Of a stretch of 38,138 nucleotides of DNA, positions 8,014 through 16,886 are shown in pieces. Position numbers and translations under genes: made by a program. The notes beneath the pieces are model-generated. The model was not told where the DNA came from and did no database searches. It saw nothing but the letters and a program-made list of their open reading frames with translations. Positions within the stretch are counted from its first letter, which is position 1. The number at the start of each line of letters is the position of its first letter. Source of the DNA: Treponema sp. (lineage in GTDB: Bacteria > Spirochaetota > Spirochaetia > Treponematales > Treponemataceae); the NCBI GenBank assembly GCA_022510925.1, contig JAFLSO010000019.1, positions 1 through 38,138 of the forward strand, given 5' to 3'.

Positions 8014-9424
8014 ATCTGTTGTAGGATGACTCCACGTTAAGCATGGCCCTGTACTTTGCCACCGTGCGCCGCGCCACTTTTATGCCGCGCTCCTCCAGCA
8101 GCGCGGACAGTTTCTGGTCTGAGAGCTTTTTCTGTGAGCCGGAGTGCTCCGCAAGAATGCTGGCCAGCTCATGCAGGGCTTTGTCCCGGCTTATGTCGGC
8201 GCCGCCTTCCGCGGAGGATAGCGCGTTGGTGAAGAAGTATTTTACCTCGAACAGCCCCCACTCGCACTGCATGTATTTTCCGTTCGCCATTCTGGAGACT
8301 GTGGTCTCGTGTATCTGGAGGTCATCCGCTATGTCGGCCTGCCTTAGCGGCCTGAGGTTCCCCGGTCCGTTTTTAAAGAAATCGCTCTGCCTCTTTACTA
8401 TGATGCATGCGGCTTTAAGCAGCGTGCTCTGCCTGAACTGCACCGCATCTATGAGGTCCTGCGCCTTCTTTACGTTTGCCTTAAGCTCCGTGCTCTCGGC
8501 GGATGAGACCGATTTGTTTATCCTTAGCTCGGGGATGGTTTCACGCGAGAGCCTTATTTTCCATGTGACTCCGCCGGCGGTCACTATGCCGCTCTCCATT
8601 CTGTCGGCGTCTGAATTCTCCTTGGCGCGCTCCACGTAAATGTCGGGAGAGACAAAATGTGTCTCCTGCGTGCCGTACTCCCGCGCGGGATACGGGTCCA
8701 GCCCTCGTATGAATCTGATGGATTCCTCTACCTGCTCCGTGGTGACGGAAAGCTTTATGTAGCCGCTGGTCTTCTCATCCTGCGCGAACATGCGCGACTG
8801 CTCTTTCTGCCATGCCTTGATTTTTGCGATGACTTTCTCCGGCACGGGAGGGTCCAGGAAATTCAGATGGCCGTCCAGAAGAAAAAGCGTAAGCGGGGTG
8901 CAGCTCTTCCTCTGCCTGGCCTGCGCGTATAGGCTTTCCTGTATGTTCGCGGTGCATGTTCCGGGCGGGTCAAAGCTTTGTATTAGGTCCAGCATTTTCC
9001 CGAGCGACTCGGCCTGCTCTCCCTCGGCAAGCGATGCAGGGGCCAGTACGTGGAAGCCGTGTGAGTCCAGATTATGTATGAGTTTCTCTCCGAGCTCCTC
9101 CTCCTTTCGTGAGAGGCGCGACGTGTGGAGCTGAAGAAGCAGGTGCTCCTTAAGCGTCTCGCGGCTGTCTGCCCGGGACTCAAGCGCGGCCTCGAAGTTG
9201 TCGCTTGCCTCCGACGCGGCCCTGGACACCGTGCTTGAAGTGCGCGTGAAATCCCGCGGCCCCCGCCTGACGATGAGCGCGGGATTCTCAAGGCTGGCTT
9301 TGGTGACGGCCTCCTGCAGGTCCTCCGAGCCCAGCGAGAGCAGCTCCAGCGACTGAATCTGCTTCTGGCTCATAATCTGCAGCTGAGACTGAATTTGTTT
9401 TTGCTGTAAGTCTAGACCCGCCAT
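8012..9424 (-). CDS. rpoN: RNA polymerase sigma-54 factor
   Basis: This sigma factor directs RNA polymerase to -24/-12 promoters, which need an ATP-dependent enhancer-binding activator. Region I is the Gln/Leu-rich N-terminus (LQQKQIQSQLQIMSQKQIQSLELL and ASLENPAL). The core-binding region follows. The helix-turn-helix includes RQADIADDLQIHETTVSRMANGKYMQ. The RpoN box ARRTVAKYR sits near the C-terminus. About 470 residues is normal. An upstream in-frame ATG exists at 9442, but the -10 box lies between the two ATGs, six bases before 9424, so 9424 is chosen and the mRNA is probably leaderless. No activator gene is in the window. Confidence 0.95.
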   Translation of the reverse strand: MAGLDLQQKQIQSQLQIMSQKQIQSLELLSLGSEDLQEAVTKASLENPALIVRRGPRDFTRTSSTVSRAASEASDNFEAALESRADSRETLKEHLLLQLHTSRLSRKEEELGEKLIHNLDSHGFHVLAPASLAEGEQAESLGKMLDLIQSFDPPGTCTANIQESLYAQARQRKSCTPLTLFLLDGHLNFLDPPVPEKVIAKIKAWQKEQSRMFAQDEKTSGYIKLSVTTEQVEESIRFIRGLDPYPAREYGTQETHFVSPDIYVERAKENSDADRMESGIVTAGGVTWKIRLSRETIPELRINKSVSSAESTELKANVKKAQDLIDAVQFRQSTLLKAACIIVKRQSDFFKNGPGNLRPLRQADIADDLQIHETTVSRMANGKYMQCEWGLFEVKYFFTNALSSAEGGADISRDKALHELASILAEHSGSQKKLSDQKLSALLEERGIKVARRTVAKYRAMLNVESSYNR

Positions 9425-9430
9425 GCACAG

Positions 9431-9439
9431 ACTATAGCA
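9431..9439 (-). promoter_or_regulatory. Extended -10 promoter of rpoN, leaderless type
   Basis: TGC-TATAGT on the minus strand ends six bases before the ATG at 9424. No Shine-Dalgarno is present. Confidence 0.5.
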
Positions 9440-9455
9440 CATATTCTGCCCTTTG

Positions 9456-9464
9456 TGATATACT
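9456..9464 (+). promoter_or_regulatory. Extended -10 promoter of the DUF1015 gene, leaderless type
   Basis: TGA-TATACT, then seven bases to the ATG at 9472, without a Shine-Dalgarno. It is divergent from the rpoN promoter in a 47-base intergenic space. Confidence 0.5.
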
Positions 9465-9471
9465 CGCGCCC

Positions 9472-10782
9472 ATGAAAAGTTTTCGCGAATTCGGAATTGA
9501 CGTGCCTGAGATTCTTCTTCCCAAGGACGCTGACATCTCTACGTGGTCGGTAATAGCATGCGACCAGTACACTCAGGACGAGTCATACTGGGACTCCGTG
9601 AAGAGGACCGTGGGGAGCAAGGACTCCACCCTTAATCTGATTCTGCCGGAAATATATCTTAACTCCCCTGACAGGGATGAGCGTGTCGGCAGAATCCGTG
9701 CCGCGATGAAAGATTATCTGGCGCGGGGAGTTTTTGCGCCGGCGGAGAGGGAGTTCATTTACGTGGAGCGCACCACCGCTTTCGGGCGGACCAGAAAGGG
9801 CCTTGTGGCGGCGCTTGATTTGGAGACATACGAGTGGAAGCCTTTCAGCTCCGCTTTGACGCGCGCCACGGAGGCGACCATAGTGGAGCGCATTCCTCCG
9901 AGGAAAGAGATAAGGCGCGGCGCGCCTCTGGAGATACCGCACATAATGCTCCTGGTGAACGATCCTGACCACAGCCTTATAGAGGCGTGCGGGGCGCGTG
10001 TAAGGAACGGCGTTCCGGCCTATGAGGGAAATCTGATGCTGGGCGCTGGCAGCATAAAAGGATGGGCGGTCAGGGATGAGCGTGATTTGGATTTCCTGCA
10101 TGACGCCCTGAGTGCCATCAGGAAAAAGAATGCGCAGGATGACGGCTCTGTGTTTCTGTTCGCGGTGGGTGACGGGAATCATTCCCTTGCCACGGCCAAA
10201 GCGGTGTGGGATGAGCACAAGGCCAGTACGGGACTTACTGAAAGCCCGGTCCGTTACGCTCTGGTGGAGCTTGTGAACATTTATGACGAGGGCCTTACGT
10301 TCGAGCCGATACACCGTGTGCTGTTCGGAACTGACGGGGCAAGGCTCCTGGAATTCCTTCGCTCTGATTTGGGCGGCACGGTGAGGCAGTGCGGCGCGGA
10401 GGAGATGGAGGCGAGCGTAAGAAATTCCAGGGCGAGCTTCGGATTCGTTTACAAGGGCTTGTCCGGCAGGACGGAGCACGCCGTGCTTGAGACGGACATA
10501 ACTGATCTGGCGGTGAGCCGCCTGCAGCCCGCGCTGGATGATTTCATCCGCTCAGAATCCTCGGGCTCTGATTCCGTGGAGATTGATTACATACACGGAA
10601 GCGACGAGGTTCTGAGGCTGGGCGGAAAGGACGGCGCTGTGTCGGTCATGCTTCCCCCCGTGGCGAAAGACTCGTTCTTCGCGACCATAAGCGCGCGCGG
10701 ACCTCTGCCCCGCAAAAGCTTCAGCATGGGCGAGGCCAGCGAGAAACGCTTCTATCTGGAGTGCCGCGCGCTGTTCAGCTGA
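9472..10782 (+). CDS. DUF1015 family protein
   Basis: The 436-residue length and sequence match the DUF1015 (COG4198) family: N-terminal FGIDVPEILLPKD, then VIACDQYTQDESYW, the central FAVGDGNHSLATAKAVWDEHK, and the C-terminal IDYIHGSDEV. The conserved GDGNHSLATAK segment suggests a binding or catalytic site, but the family has no function that I can state with confidence. The protein looks cytoplasmic, with no signal or membrane segment. The gene is divergent from rpoN and converges on recQ. Confidence 0.8.
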   Translation: MKSFREFGIDVPEILLPKDADISTWSVIACDQYTQDESYWDSVKRTVGSKDSTLNLILPEIYLNSPDRDERVGRIRAAMKDYLARGVFAPAEREFIYVERTTAFGRTRKGLVAALDLETYEWKPFSSALTRATEATIVERIPPRKEIRRGAPLEIPHIMLLVNDPDHSLIEACGARVRNGVPAYEGNLMLGAGSIKGWAVRDERDLDFLHDALSAIRKKNAQDDGSVFLFAVGDGNHSLATAKAVWDEHKASTGLTESPVRYALVELVNIYDEGLTFEPIHRVLFGTDGARLLEFLRSDLGGTVRQCGAEEMEASVRNSRASFGFVYKGLSGRTEHAVLETDITDLAVSRLQPALDDFIRSESSGSDSVEIDYIHGSDEVLRLGGKDGAVSVMLPPVAKDSFFATISARGPLPRKSFSMGEASEKRFYLECRALFS

Positions 10783-10832
10783 CCGTGCGAGTGAGGGATG
10801 TCGTTCTTCCGCGTAAGAATCTTTTCCGCATG

Positions 10833-12758
10833 CTAATACTCGCCCCTTACTATCCTGAGCACGCTTGAGCCGAACCGCTGTGCCTTAAGCTCTCCTATTC
10901 CGTAGCAGTTTCTGAGCTCATTTAAGGACGCGGGCTTTTTCTCCGCTATGTCGAACAATGTTTTGTCTCCGAAAATCACATACGGCGGTATGTTCTCCTC
11001 ATCGGCGGTTTTTCGCCTCCATACCCGAAGCTCCGTCGCTATTCTGCTTGACTCCTCGTCCTCCGCCGCGTAAGCCCGCCGCACGGAGACTCCTTTTGTC
11101 TTTAAAGGCTCAGGCCGGGCGGAGAGGTTTACCGGCAGAATAATCTCGCTCCTGTTTTTGAGAGCGCTGCTGCCTTTTTCTGTTACGCGAAGGACGGAAT
11201 GCTCCATGGTTTTAAAAAGATATCCGTCCTGCACCAGCGCCTCGGACAAATCAAGCCATGCGGAGCGCCGCAAATCTTTTCCTATGCCCCATGTGCTTAG
11301 CCCGTTGTGCCTGTTCTCCAGAATTCTTCTGCCGCTTGACCCCATAAGGACATCGGCTATGTACGAGGCCCCGAAGCGCTCTCCCGTTCGCAGTACGCAC
11401 GATATGAATTTCTGCGCGGGGATTGTGACGTCGTTTCCTTCCTCGGCCCCGTAAGCGCAGATGTCGCAGCAAAGGTCAGTGTCCTGCGGTCCGTCCGCGG
11501 ACGAATGCTCCCCGAAGTACGCGAGCAGTTTTCGTCTGCGGCACATCCTGCTCTGCGCGTAGCCCACCATCTCCTGCAGAAGCCTCTCTGATTTCTCCGG
11601 GTCCGCCGAGCCAGAGAAAAAGTAACGGATTTTATGGACATCCCCGTAGCCGTAGAGAAGAAGCGCTGTGGCGGGAAGTCCGTCACGTCCTGCCCTTCCA
11701 ATTTCCTGATAATACTGCTCTATGCTTTTTGGCAGGTCGGTGTGGATAACGAACCTGACGTTAGGTTTATTTATCCCCATTCCGAACGCTATGGTGGCGA
11801 CCATTATGTCCGTCTTGTCCTTTATGAATTCACTCTGATGCTCCGCCCTGTCCTGATCGCTGAGCCCCGCGTGATAATTGGAGGCTTTTATGTGCGCCCG
11901 CCTGAGGGCATCCGTCAGGTCGTCCACCTGCTTGCGCGAGAAACAGTATACGATTCCGCTCTGGCCCTTATGCTCCATGATAAAATCAAGGACCTGCGCG
12001 GATATGTTTTTCTTGCGTCTCACGTCCAGATAAATGTTAGGCCTGTCAAAGCTCGCCACCAGCTCTGCGGGGCTCTCCATCCTCAGGTTCCTGATTATGT
12101 CCTTCCTTACCTGCTCCGTGGCTGTGGCGGTGAGCGCCAGGCATACCGCGCGCGGAAACTGCTTTCTTATTTCCGCAATCTCCATGTAGTCGGGCCTGAA
12201 GTCGTGCCCCCACTCGCTTATGCAGTGCGCCTCATCTATGGTGATGCAGTCAACGCTTATATTCCCGTCATTTAGGAGATCCCGCACTTTCGCGGAATTC
12301 AGTCCCTCGGGCGAGACATACAGAAGCTTTACGCCTCCGCCTTTTATCCTCTCCATGGCGGAAAGATACTCGCTCCATTCCATGCTGGAATTCAGGAACG
12401 ATGCCTCTATGCCGGCTGATTTTAGCTGCGCCACCTGGTCCTGCATGAGCGCGATGAGCGGGGAGATTACTACGGTGAGACCCGGCATCATCAGCGCGGG
12501 GATTTGATAGCACAGTGATTTTCCGCCGCCGGTGGGCATTATGGCCAGAGTGTCCCTTCCGTCCAGGACGTTCTGTATGATTTCCCTCTGATGCGGGCGG
12601 AACGAATCGTAGCCGAACACGGATTTTAAAATCTGCTCCGGACTCCTGTGCTCTGCGCCGGATGGTCCCGTGCTGTCACAGGCGCTGAATAAGAGAGATG
12701 TCTGGTCCGTAAGTTTTTTTACGCTGTCCATAAGCAGATTGTAGCTTACCGCGTCCAT
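10833..12758 (-). CDS. recQ: ATP-dependent DNA helicase RecQ
   Basis: RecQ unwinds DNA 3' to 5' in recombinational repair and restart of stalled forks. The protein has about 641 residues. Walker A TGGGK is at 76-80 and the DEAH box at 175-178. Motif III is ALTATATEQV; motif V/VI is FGMGINKPNVRFVIH with QEIGRAGRDG. The zinc-binding Cys cluster runs from CRRRKLLAYF to LCCDICAYG. A winged-helix RQC domain and a C-terminal HRDC domain (about 560-641) complete the normal set. The start at 12758 is preferred over the 12797 frame start because AAGGAG lies just upstream of the ATG. Confidence 0.95.
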   Translation of the reverse strand: MDAVSYNLLMDSVKKLTDQTSLLFSACDSTGPSGAEHRSPEQILKSVFGYDSFRPHQREIIQNVLDGRDTLAIMPTGGGKSLCYQIPALMMPGLTVVISPLIALMQDQVAQLKSAGIEASFLNSSMEWSEYLSAMERIKGGGVKLLYVSPEGLNSAKVRDLLNDGNISVDCITIDEAHCISEWGHDFRPDYMEIAEIRKQFPRAVCLALTATATEQVRKDIIRNLRMESPAELVASFDRPNIYLDVRRKKNISAQVLDFIMEHKGQSGIVYCFSRKQVDDLTDALRRAHIKASNYHAGLSDQDRAEHQSEFIKDKTDIMVATIAFGMGINKPNVRFVIHTDLPKSIEQYYQEIGRAGRDGLPATALLLYGYGDVHKIRYFFSGSADPEKSERLLQEMVGYAQSRMCRRRKLLAYFGEHSSADGPQDTDLCCDICAYGAEEGNDVTIPAQKFISCVLRTGERFGASYIADVLMGSSGRRILENRHNGLSTWGIGKDLRRSAWLDLSEALVQDGYLFKTMEHSVLRVTEKGSSALKNRSEIILPVNLSARPEPLKTKGVSVRRAYAAEDEESSRIATELRVWRRKTADEENIPPYVIFGDKTLFDIAEKKPASLNELRNCYGIGELKAQRFGSSVLRIVRGEY

Positions 12759-12789
12759 TTTATAAACTCCTTGCGCGCATGGAGCGCCC

Positions 12790-12818
12790 TTGCACAAACC
12801 GGGGTGTTCTGCTATACT
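12790..12818 (+). promoter_or_regulatory. Promoter of tRNA-Leu
   Basis: TTGCAC (12790-12795), 17 bases, then extended -10 TGC-TATACT (12813-12818), ten bases before the tRNA. Confidence 0.65.
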
Positions 12819-12828
12819 CTGTCAGCCT

Positions 12829-12911
12829 GCCGGTTTGGTGGAATGGTAGACACGACAGACTCAAAATCTGTTGCGCGCGAGCGTGTCTGAGTTCAAGTCT
12901 CAGAACCGGTA
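12829..12911 (+). tRNA. tRNA-Leu (anticodon CAA)
   Basis: A class II tRNA of 83 nt. The acceptor stem is GCCGGTT / AACCGGT with a G-U closing pair and discriminator A. The anticodon arm is CAGA-CTCAAAA-TCTG (anticodon CAA, reading UUG). A long variable arm and the T arm CTGAG-TTCAAGT-CTCAG follow. The 3' CCA is not encoded. Confidence 0.93.
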
Positions 12912-12914
12912 TAA

Positions 12915-12946
12915 AAGACTGTGCCTTACGGCGCGGTCTTTTTTTT
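12915..12946 (+). terminator. Intrinsic terminator after tRNA-Leu
   Basis: Stem AAGACTGTGCC / GGCGCGGTCTT, with G-U pairs, and a TTAC loop, followed by a run of T residues. In the other direction TCTTTTAT follows the stem, so it may also stop comM transcripts. Confidence 0.85.
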
Positions 12947-13046
12947 ATCCGCACGGATGCCGCCGCTATTCTGACTTGCGGTTTTCGCTTAGGCCGCTTG
13001 CGTGTCTGTTCGATCGGACGGACCCTTCATGACGCGCCCCCTTTTC

Positions 13047-14597
13047 TCAGAAAGCCTGCTCCAGTGGCCCCGAGTTTTTTCTTAAGCCCACCGCCTCCGT
13101 TATGTGCTCTATGTTTATCTCCTCGCTTCCTTCCATGTCCGCTATGGTGCGCGCGGTCTTAAGGCAGCTGGCCATGGCCCTGGGGGAGAATCCCAGCGTC
13201 TCGCCCGCCTTGTCCAGTGCCCGCCGCGCGTCCTGCGTGCATATGCATATACTGTCCAGCTCGGAGGGTCCTATGCGCGAGTTCCATTTTCCCTGCCTCT
13301 CAATCTGTGCCCTCACTGCGCGCGCTATGTCCTTTCTGAGCTCCGCCGTGGACACTCCTGTTTCCTGAGTGCCGCAGTTCTCCACCTGCACACGGATGTC
13401 TATGCGGTCCAGAAGCGGGCCCGAGAATTTTTTCCAGTACTGCTCCACGCTTCTCATGGAGCACAGGCAGATTTTATCGCCCGAGCCGTAGAACCCGCAC
13501 GGACAGGGATTCGTCGCCATAAGCAGCTGGAAGTCAGCGGGGAATGTAGTGCTTCTTCCTGCGCGGCTTATCGTTATGCTCCCAGTCTCAAGCGGCACGC
13601 GCAGCATCTGCAGGACGCCGGTTTTGAATTCCGCAGCCTCGTCCAGGAATAGCATTCCGTTGTGCGCCAGTGATATTTCTCCCGGAGAGCAGTGCGCGCC
13701 CCCTCCGCATATACCCTCCATGCTCGCGGTCTGATGCGGCTGCCTGAAAGGGCGGTCGTACTTCATGCTTTTTTCAGGCGGAAGAAGCCCCGCTATGGAG
13801 TATATGCGCGTTACGCTCCGTGTCTCCTTTTCCGTGAGCAGCGGACGAAGTGCCTGGAACTTCTGCATGGCCAGAGTCTTTCCGCAGCCGGGCGGCCCGA
13901 ACGCCAGGACGTTATGCGCTCCCGCCGCGGCTATCTGCAGCGCCCTGACCAGACGCTCCTGCCCGCATACCGCCGAGAAATCAAAGCCTTCCTGCACTTT
14001 ATTGAAAAGGATTCCGTCCACCTGCACGGCATCTCTCTGTATCTGCATGATACGGTCCGTTCTTTTTGCCGCGGAGAAACGCTCCGTGTTCCCGAGCGCG
14101 CCGAACGCCTCTTCCAGGTTCTTGGCGCCGAACACTTTCATGCCGTCCACGCCGCGCGCCTCGTCCGCATTCTCTTCCGGCACCAGGCAGAATTCTATTC
14201 CCTGCTGGGCCGCCGTGCTGGCCGCCGCATGCACTCCTCGCACTGCCCGCAGCCTGCCGTTAAGCTCAAGCTCTCCCATTACAAGCATCCTGCCGCTTTC
14301 GGGGCTGTCATCCTTGCGCGCCCTTTCCTGCGCCTCCAGAACGGCAAGCGCCAGAGCCAGATCAAATCCCGCGCCCTCTTTCTTAAGGTCGGCCGGGCTC
14401 AGGCTTATAAGGACCCTCTCCGGCGGGAATTCAAACCCGCTGTTCCGGATGGCGCTCCGCATCCTTTCCCTGGATTCCCTGACTGTTCCGTCCGCCAGTC
14501 CCACTATGTCCACCGCAGGAATGCCGCGCCGCAAGTCAACCTCCACTCCCACAAGCGAGCCCTCGTAGCCGAACGGCGAAAAACTAAAAATGCGCAT
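13047..14597 (-). CDS. comM: ComM / YifB-like AAA+ Mg-chelatase-family ATPase
   Basis: ComM is a hexameric helicase that helps branch migration during integration of DNA in natural transformation; the family is widespread also in bacteria not known to be competent. The N-terminal ChlI-like domain (about 1-170) contains GIPAVDIVGLAD and ISLSPADLKKEG. Walker A GPPGCGKT is at about 234-241 and Walker B LFLDEAAEF near 315. The Cys cluster (CPCGFYGSGDKICLC) and the C-terminal Mg_chelatase_C domain follow. Length is normal (about 516 aa). The ATG at 14597 follows AGGAG by six bases, so it is preferred over the TTG five codons upstream. A TATAAT lies just before the ribosome site, implying a very short leader. 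Confidence 0.9.
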   Translation of the reverse strand: MRIFSFSPFGYEGSLVGVEVDLRRGIPAVDIVGLADGTVRESRERMRSAIRNSGFEFPPERVLISLSPADLKKEGAGFDLALALAVLEAQERARKDDSPESGRMLVMGELELNGRLRAVRGVHAAASTAAQQGIEFCLVPEENADEARGVDGMKVFGAKNLEEAFGALGNTERFSAAKRTDRIMQIQRDAVQVDGILFNKVQEGFDFSAVCGQERLVRALQIAAAGAHNVLAFGPPGCGKTLAMQKFQALRPLLTEKETRSVTRIYSIAGLLPPEKSMKYDRPFRQPHQTASMEGICGGGAHCSPGEISLAHNGMLFLDEAAEFKTGVLQMLRVPLETGSITISRAGRSTTFPADFQLLMATNPCPCGFYGSGDKICLCSMRSVEQYWKKFSGPLLDRIDIRVQVENCGTQETGVSTAELRKDIARAVRAQIERQGKWNSRIGPSELDSICICTQDARRALDKAGETLGFSPRAMASCLKTARTIADMEGSEEINIEHITEAVGLRKNSGPLEQAF

Positions 14598-14653
14598 CGT
14601 CTTCTCCTGCAATTATATGTAAGGAGAAAACACGTTATTTACCACAGAAAATA

Positions 14654-15856
14654 TTATTTGTCCTGTAAATTCCGGAAGTATGCTATGAGGCTCTCCGTGA
14701 GGTTCCCGTTGCTGAAAAGATAATCGGAAAAATCCCTGAACGGACCGTCGCATCCGCCATGGCTTATTACGCTAAGAAGAGCCTCCGGGGTCGGCGCCTC
14801 CGCTTCCCTCATGCATTCTGCGGCCTCAGCGCAGATTCCGTCCGCGTCACCGTCGCGCGTGTTGTACCACAGCATGGTCTTTCTGTACAGGCGGAAGAAT
14901 TCCGCGTCCTCTTTCTCCGCGAAGAAATTCTCCATTACGTTAAGCAGCGCGCTCACTTTTATAAGATGAGTGCCCTCCGACTGCCTGTATGCGTGCCAGA
15001 TGAACGGAATGCCCGACAGACACGCCCTGGAAAAAGAGTCCTCTCCGCGTATGAAGTTAAAGTCCGAGCAGCACAAAAGCGCGTCCCATGCGGTCTGCGG
15101 AAGCGGCGGCAGTACGGTCACGGGAAAAGCAGACTTTGACTCTCTCATGGCGCTGAGGAAGCAGTCTTTTCCGGGACCTTCCGCCAGAAGCACATGCGCG
15201 TTCCCTTTTTTGCTGAGCGCCTCCGCCACGCAAGTAAAGTCGCGCTCATAAGAGAAAACCGTTACGCAGAAAATGCCGGGGTCATAGAGGGCGCGCGACG
15301 CGTCAGGGGGGAGAAGCGGCGCCATGTCCGCCATGGCGAGCTTCCTGTTTCGTACGCACTTTGTGAAATGCGCGTCAAGAACCAGGCCCGCTGTCCTCCG
15401 CGTGAAGCCCGGCATGAAATTCACTTTCCTTACAAGAGGGCTCCGCGTGCCGCTTTTCAGAAGATGGAATTCATCCGCCCATGTCTCGGCCGTAAGGTAC
15501 TCCAGATTCAGCATGTGCGTCACGGATTTTTTATCTTTCCTGAAAAGAACGCCGTCAAGCCAGTCAGGGCGGCCGCACTGGAAGCACTCCACTATGTAAA
15601 GCGGCTCGTGCCTCATGAAGTACCGCCCGCATTCCTCGGCCGCATTCCAGTCGAAAATCCTCCATCCGCCGCGCCTCTGGTATTTTTTCCCGGCACTGAT
15701 TCTTATGTCCGCTATGCGCGCGAAAGCCTCCAGATCGCTCACAATCAGGCTGAGCCTTATTCCCCTGCTGATTTCGCGGATGCTCCTCGCAAGCCTGTAG
15801 ACGAAGCCTATGTCCCCGTAGTTGTCCACCACGCGGCATAAAACGGTGATTTCCAT
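14654..15856 (-). CDS. earP: EarP, elongation factor P arginine rhamnosyltransferase
   Basis: EarP transfers rhamnose from dTDP-rhamnose to Arg32 of EF-P, activating it to relieve ribosome stalling at polyproline. The 400-residue GT-B enzyme shows the N-terminal DNYGDIG motif with the two catalytic Asp residues (11 and 15 here). LNLEYLTAETW, MPGFTRRTAGLV and RGEDSFSRA are also conserved family segments. It is divergent from efp, whose product carries the matching Arg32. A TAGAAT lies exactly six bases before the ATG with no Shine-Dalgarno, so the mRNA is probably leaderless. dTDP-rhamnose synthesis genes must lie elsewhere. Confidence 0.92.
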   Translation of the reverse strand: MEITVLCRVVDNYGDIGFVYRLARSIREISRGIRLSLIVSDLEAFARIADIRISAGKKYQRRGGWRIFDWNAAEECGRYFMRHEPLYIVECFQCGRPDWLDGVLFRKDKKSVTHMLNLEYLTAETWADEFHLLKSGTRSPLVRKVNFMPGFTRRTAGLVLDAHFTKCVRNRKLAMADMAPLLPPDASRALYDPGIFCVTVFSYERDFTCVAEALSKKGNAHVLLAEGPGKDCFLSAMRESKSAFPVTVLPPLPQTAWDALLCCSDFNFIRGEDSFSRACLSGIPFIWHAYRQSEGTHLIKVSALLNVMENFFAEKEDAEFFRLYRKTMLWYNTRDGDADGICAEAAECMREAEAPTPEALLSVISHGGCDGPFRDFSDYLFSNGNLTESLIAYFRNLQDK

Positions 15857-15862
15857 GCGCTG

Positions 15863-15868
15863 ATTCTA
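15863..15868 (-). promoter_or_regulatory. -10 box of earP, leaderless type
   Basis: TAGAAT on the minus strand, six bases, then the ATG at 15856. Confidence 0.4.
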
Positions 15869-15944
15869 CCGCAACCGCCGCCCGCCCGCAAGGCATGGCG
15901 CAGTAGGGCTCATGCGTAATTTTCACCGTCCTCTGATTTACCAG

Positions 15945-15973
15945 TTGAAAAGAAATGCGCATTTATGTATACT
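15945..15973 (+). promoter_or_regulatory. Promoter of efp
   Basis: TTGAAA (15945-15950), 17 bases, then TATACT (15968-15973). A GAGGAAG ribosome site precedes the ATG at 16001. Confidence 0.7.
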
Positions 15974-16000
15974 TAGTTAAATTTTTTTGAGGAAGATATT

Positions 16001-16570
16001 ATGATTTCAACTAACGAAATTCGTGTGGGCTCGGCGTTCATGTATGAGGGCGCCCCTCTTATCGTTCAGCGTATGCTCGGGCAGAAATCCGGACGCGCCG
16101 GCATGGTGACGAAACTCCGCGTGAAGAATATCGTTACCGGAAGCACGCAGGACCTGGGTCTGGACGCGGGCGAGAAATTCGACGAGGTGGATCTGGAAGA
16201 GAAGATTGTGAAGCTCTCATATATAGACGGTGATACGTTCCACTTCATGGACCAGAATACCTATGATGACGTGGCCCTGGAGAAAGAGGATCTGGGCGAC
16301 AACGCGGGCTATATCTCCCCCGATGATGACTTTGATGTCTCCATCACTTTCTACGAGGGAAAGGCCGTGGGCGTTAAGCCTCCGATTAAAGTCACGCGCA
16401 GAATCACTTACTGCGAGCCGGGCATTAAGGGAGACACGTCAGGAAAAAGCACCAAGCCCGCCACTCTGGACACCGGCGTGGAGGTGAAGGTGCCGCTTTT
16501 CTGCAGCACGGATGACCGCATTGTGATAGACACACGCGACGGCTCTTTTGTGGAGCGCGCCAAGGACTAG
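16001..16570 (+). CDS. efp: Translation elongation factor P (arginine type)
   Basis: EF-P enters the ribosome E site and speeds peptide-bond formation at consecutive prolines. The 189-residue protein has the usual three beta-barrel domains: KOW-like start ISTNEIRVGSAFMYEG, OB domain around FHFMDQNTYDDV, and a C-terminal domain ending in IDTRDGSFVERAKD. The modification loop reads GQKSGRAGM with Arg at position 32 rather than Lys, which is the EarP-modified class. The divergent neighbour earP supports this. The start is fixed by GAGGAAG five bases upstream. Confidence 0.97.
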   Translation: MISTNEIRVGSAFMYEGAPLIVQRMLGQKSGRAGMVTKLRVKNIVTGSTQDLGLDAGEKFDEVDLEEKIVKLSYIDGDTFHFMDQNTYDDVALEKEDLGDNAGYISPDDDFDVSITFYEGKAVGVKPPIKVTRRITYCEPGIKGDTSGKSTKPATLDTGVEVKVPLFCSTDDRIVIDTRDGSFVERAKD

Positions 16571-16588
16571 CCCGCAGGCACGGGCTTT
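16569..16588 (+). terminator. Weak terminator-like hairpin at the end of efp
   Basis: Six-base stem AGCCCG / CGGGCT with a six-base loop, followed by only TT. It overlaps the efp stop codon. Between here and the tRNA at 16719 the only other structure is a GCGGGC / GCCCGC repeat without a T-tract. Confidence 0.35.
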
Positions 16589-16718
16589 AAAGGCGTAAGG
16601 TTCCGGGGCCTCATGCGGCACCGTAATCCTGCGCCATGCGTGCGGGCTCCTGCGGGAAGGCCCGCCTGCGGCCGGCATGGCGTGATGCTGGCCGTGATTT
16701 TCCCGCGATATATTTTTT

Positions 16719-16792
16719 GATCCAGTAGCTCAATTGGATAGAGTGACAGCCTCCTAAGCTGTAGGTTGCGAGTTCGATTCCCGCCTGGGTCA
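16719..16792 (+). tRNA. tRNA-Arg (anticodon CCT)
   Basis: A standard 74-nt cloverleaf. Acceptor GATCCAG / CTGGGTC with discriminator A. The anticodon arm ACAGC-CTCCTAA-GCTGT gives anticodon CCT (reads AGG). T arm GCGAG-TTCGATT-CCCGC. A TATATT at 16708-16713 may be the -10 box. Confidence 0.95.
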
Positions 16793-16886
16793 TATTTTTG
16801 TCACGTACATTGATTTTTTCGTCCGAGGGGCATGCGGCCCCGTGTTCTGCCCCGCATATAAAATCCTGCGTATTGGAAAAAAATCC

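Noticed and set aside
13692-14723. 343-codon frame antisense to comM
   Set aside because: ComM motifs on the other strand are unmistakable; the frame is rich in Arg and His with no domain.
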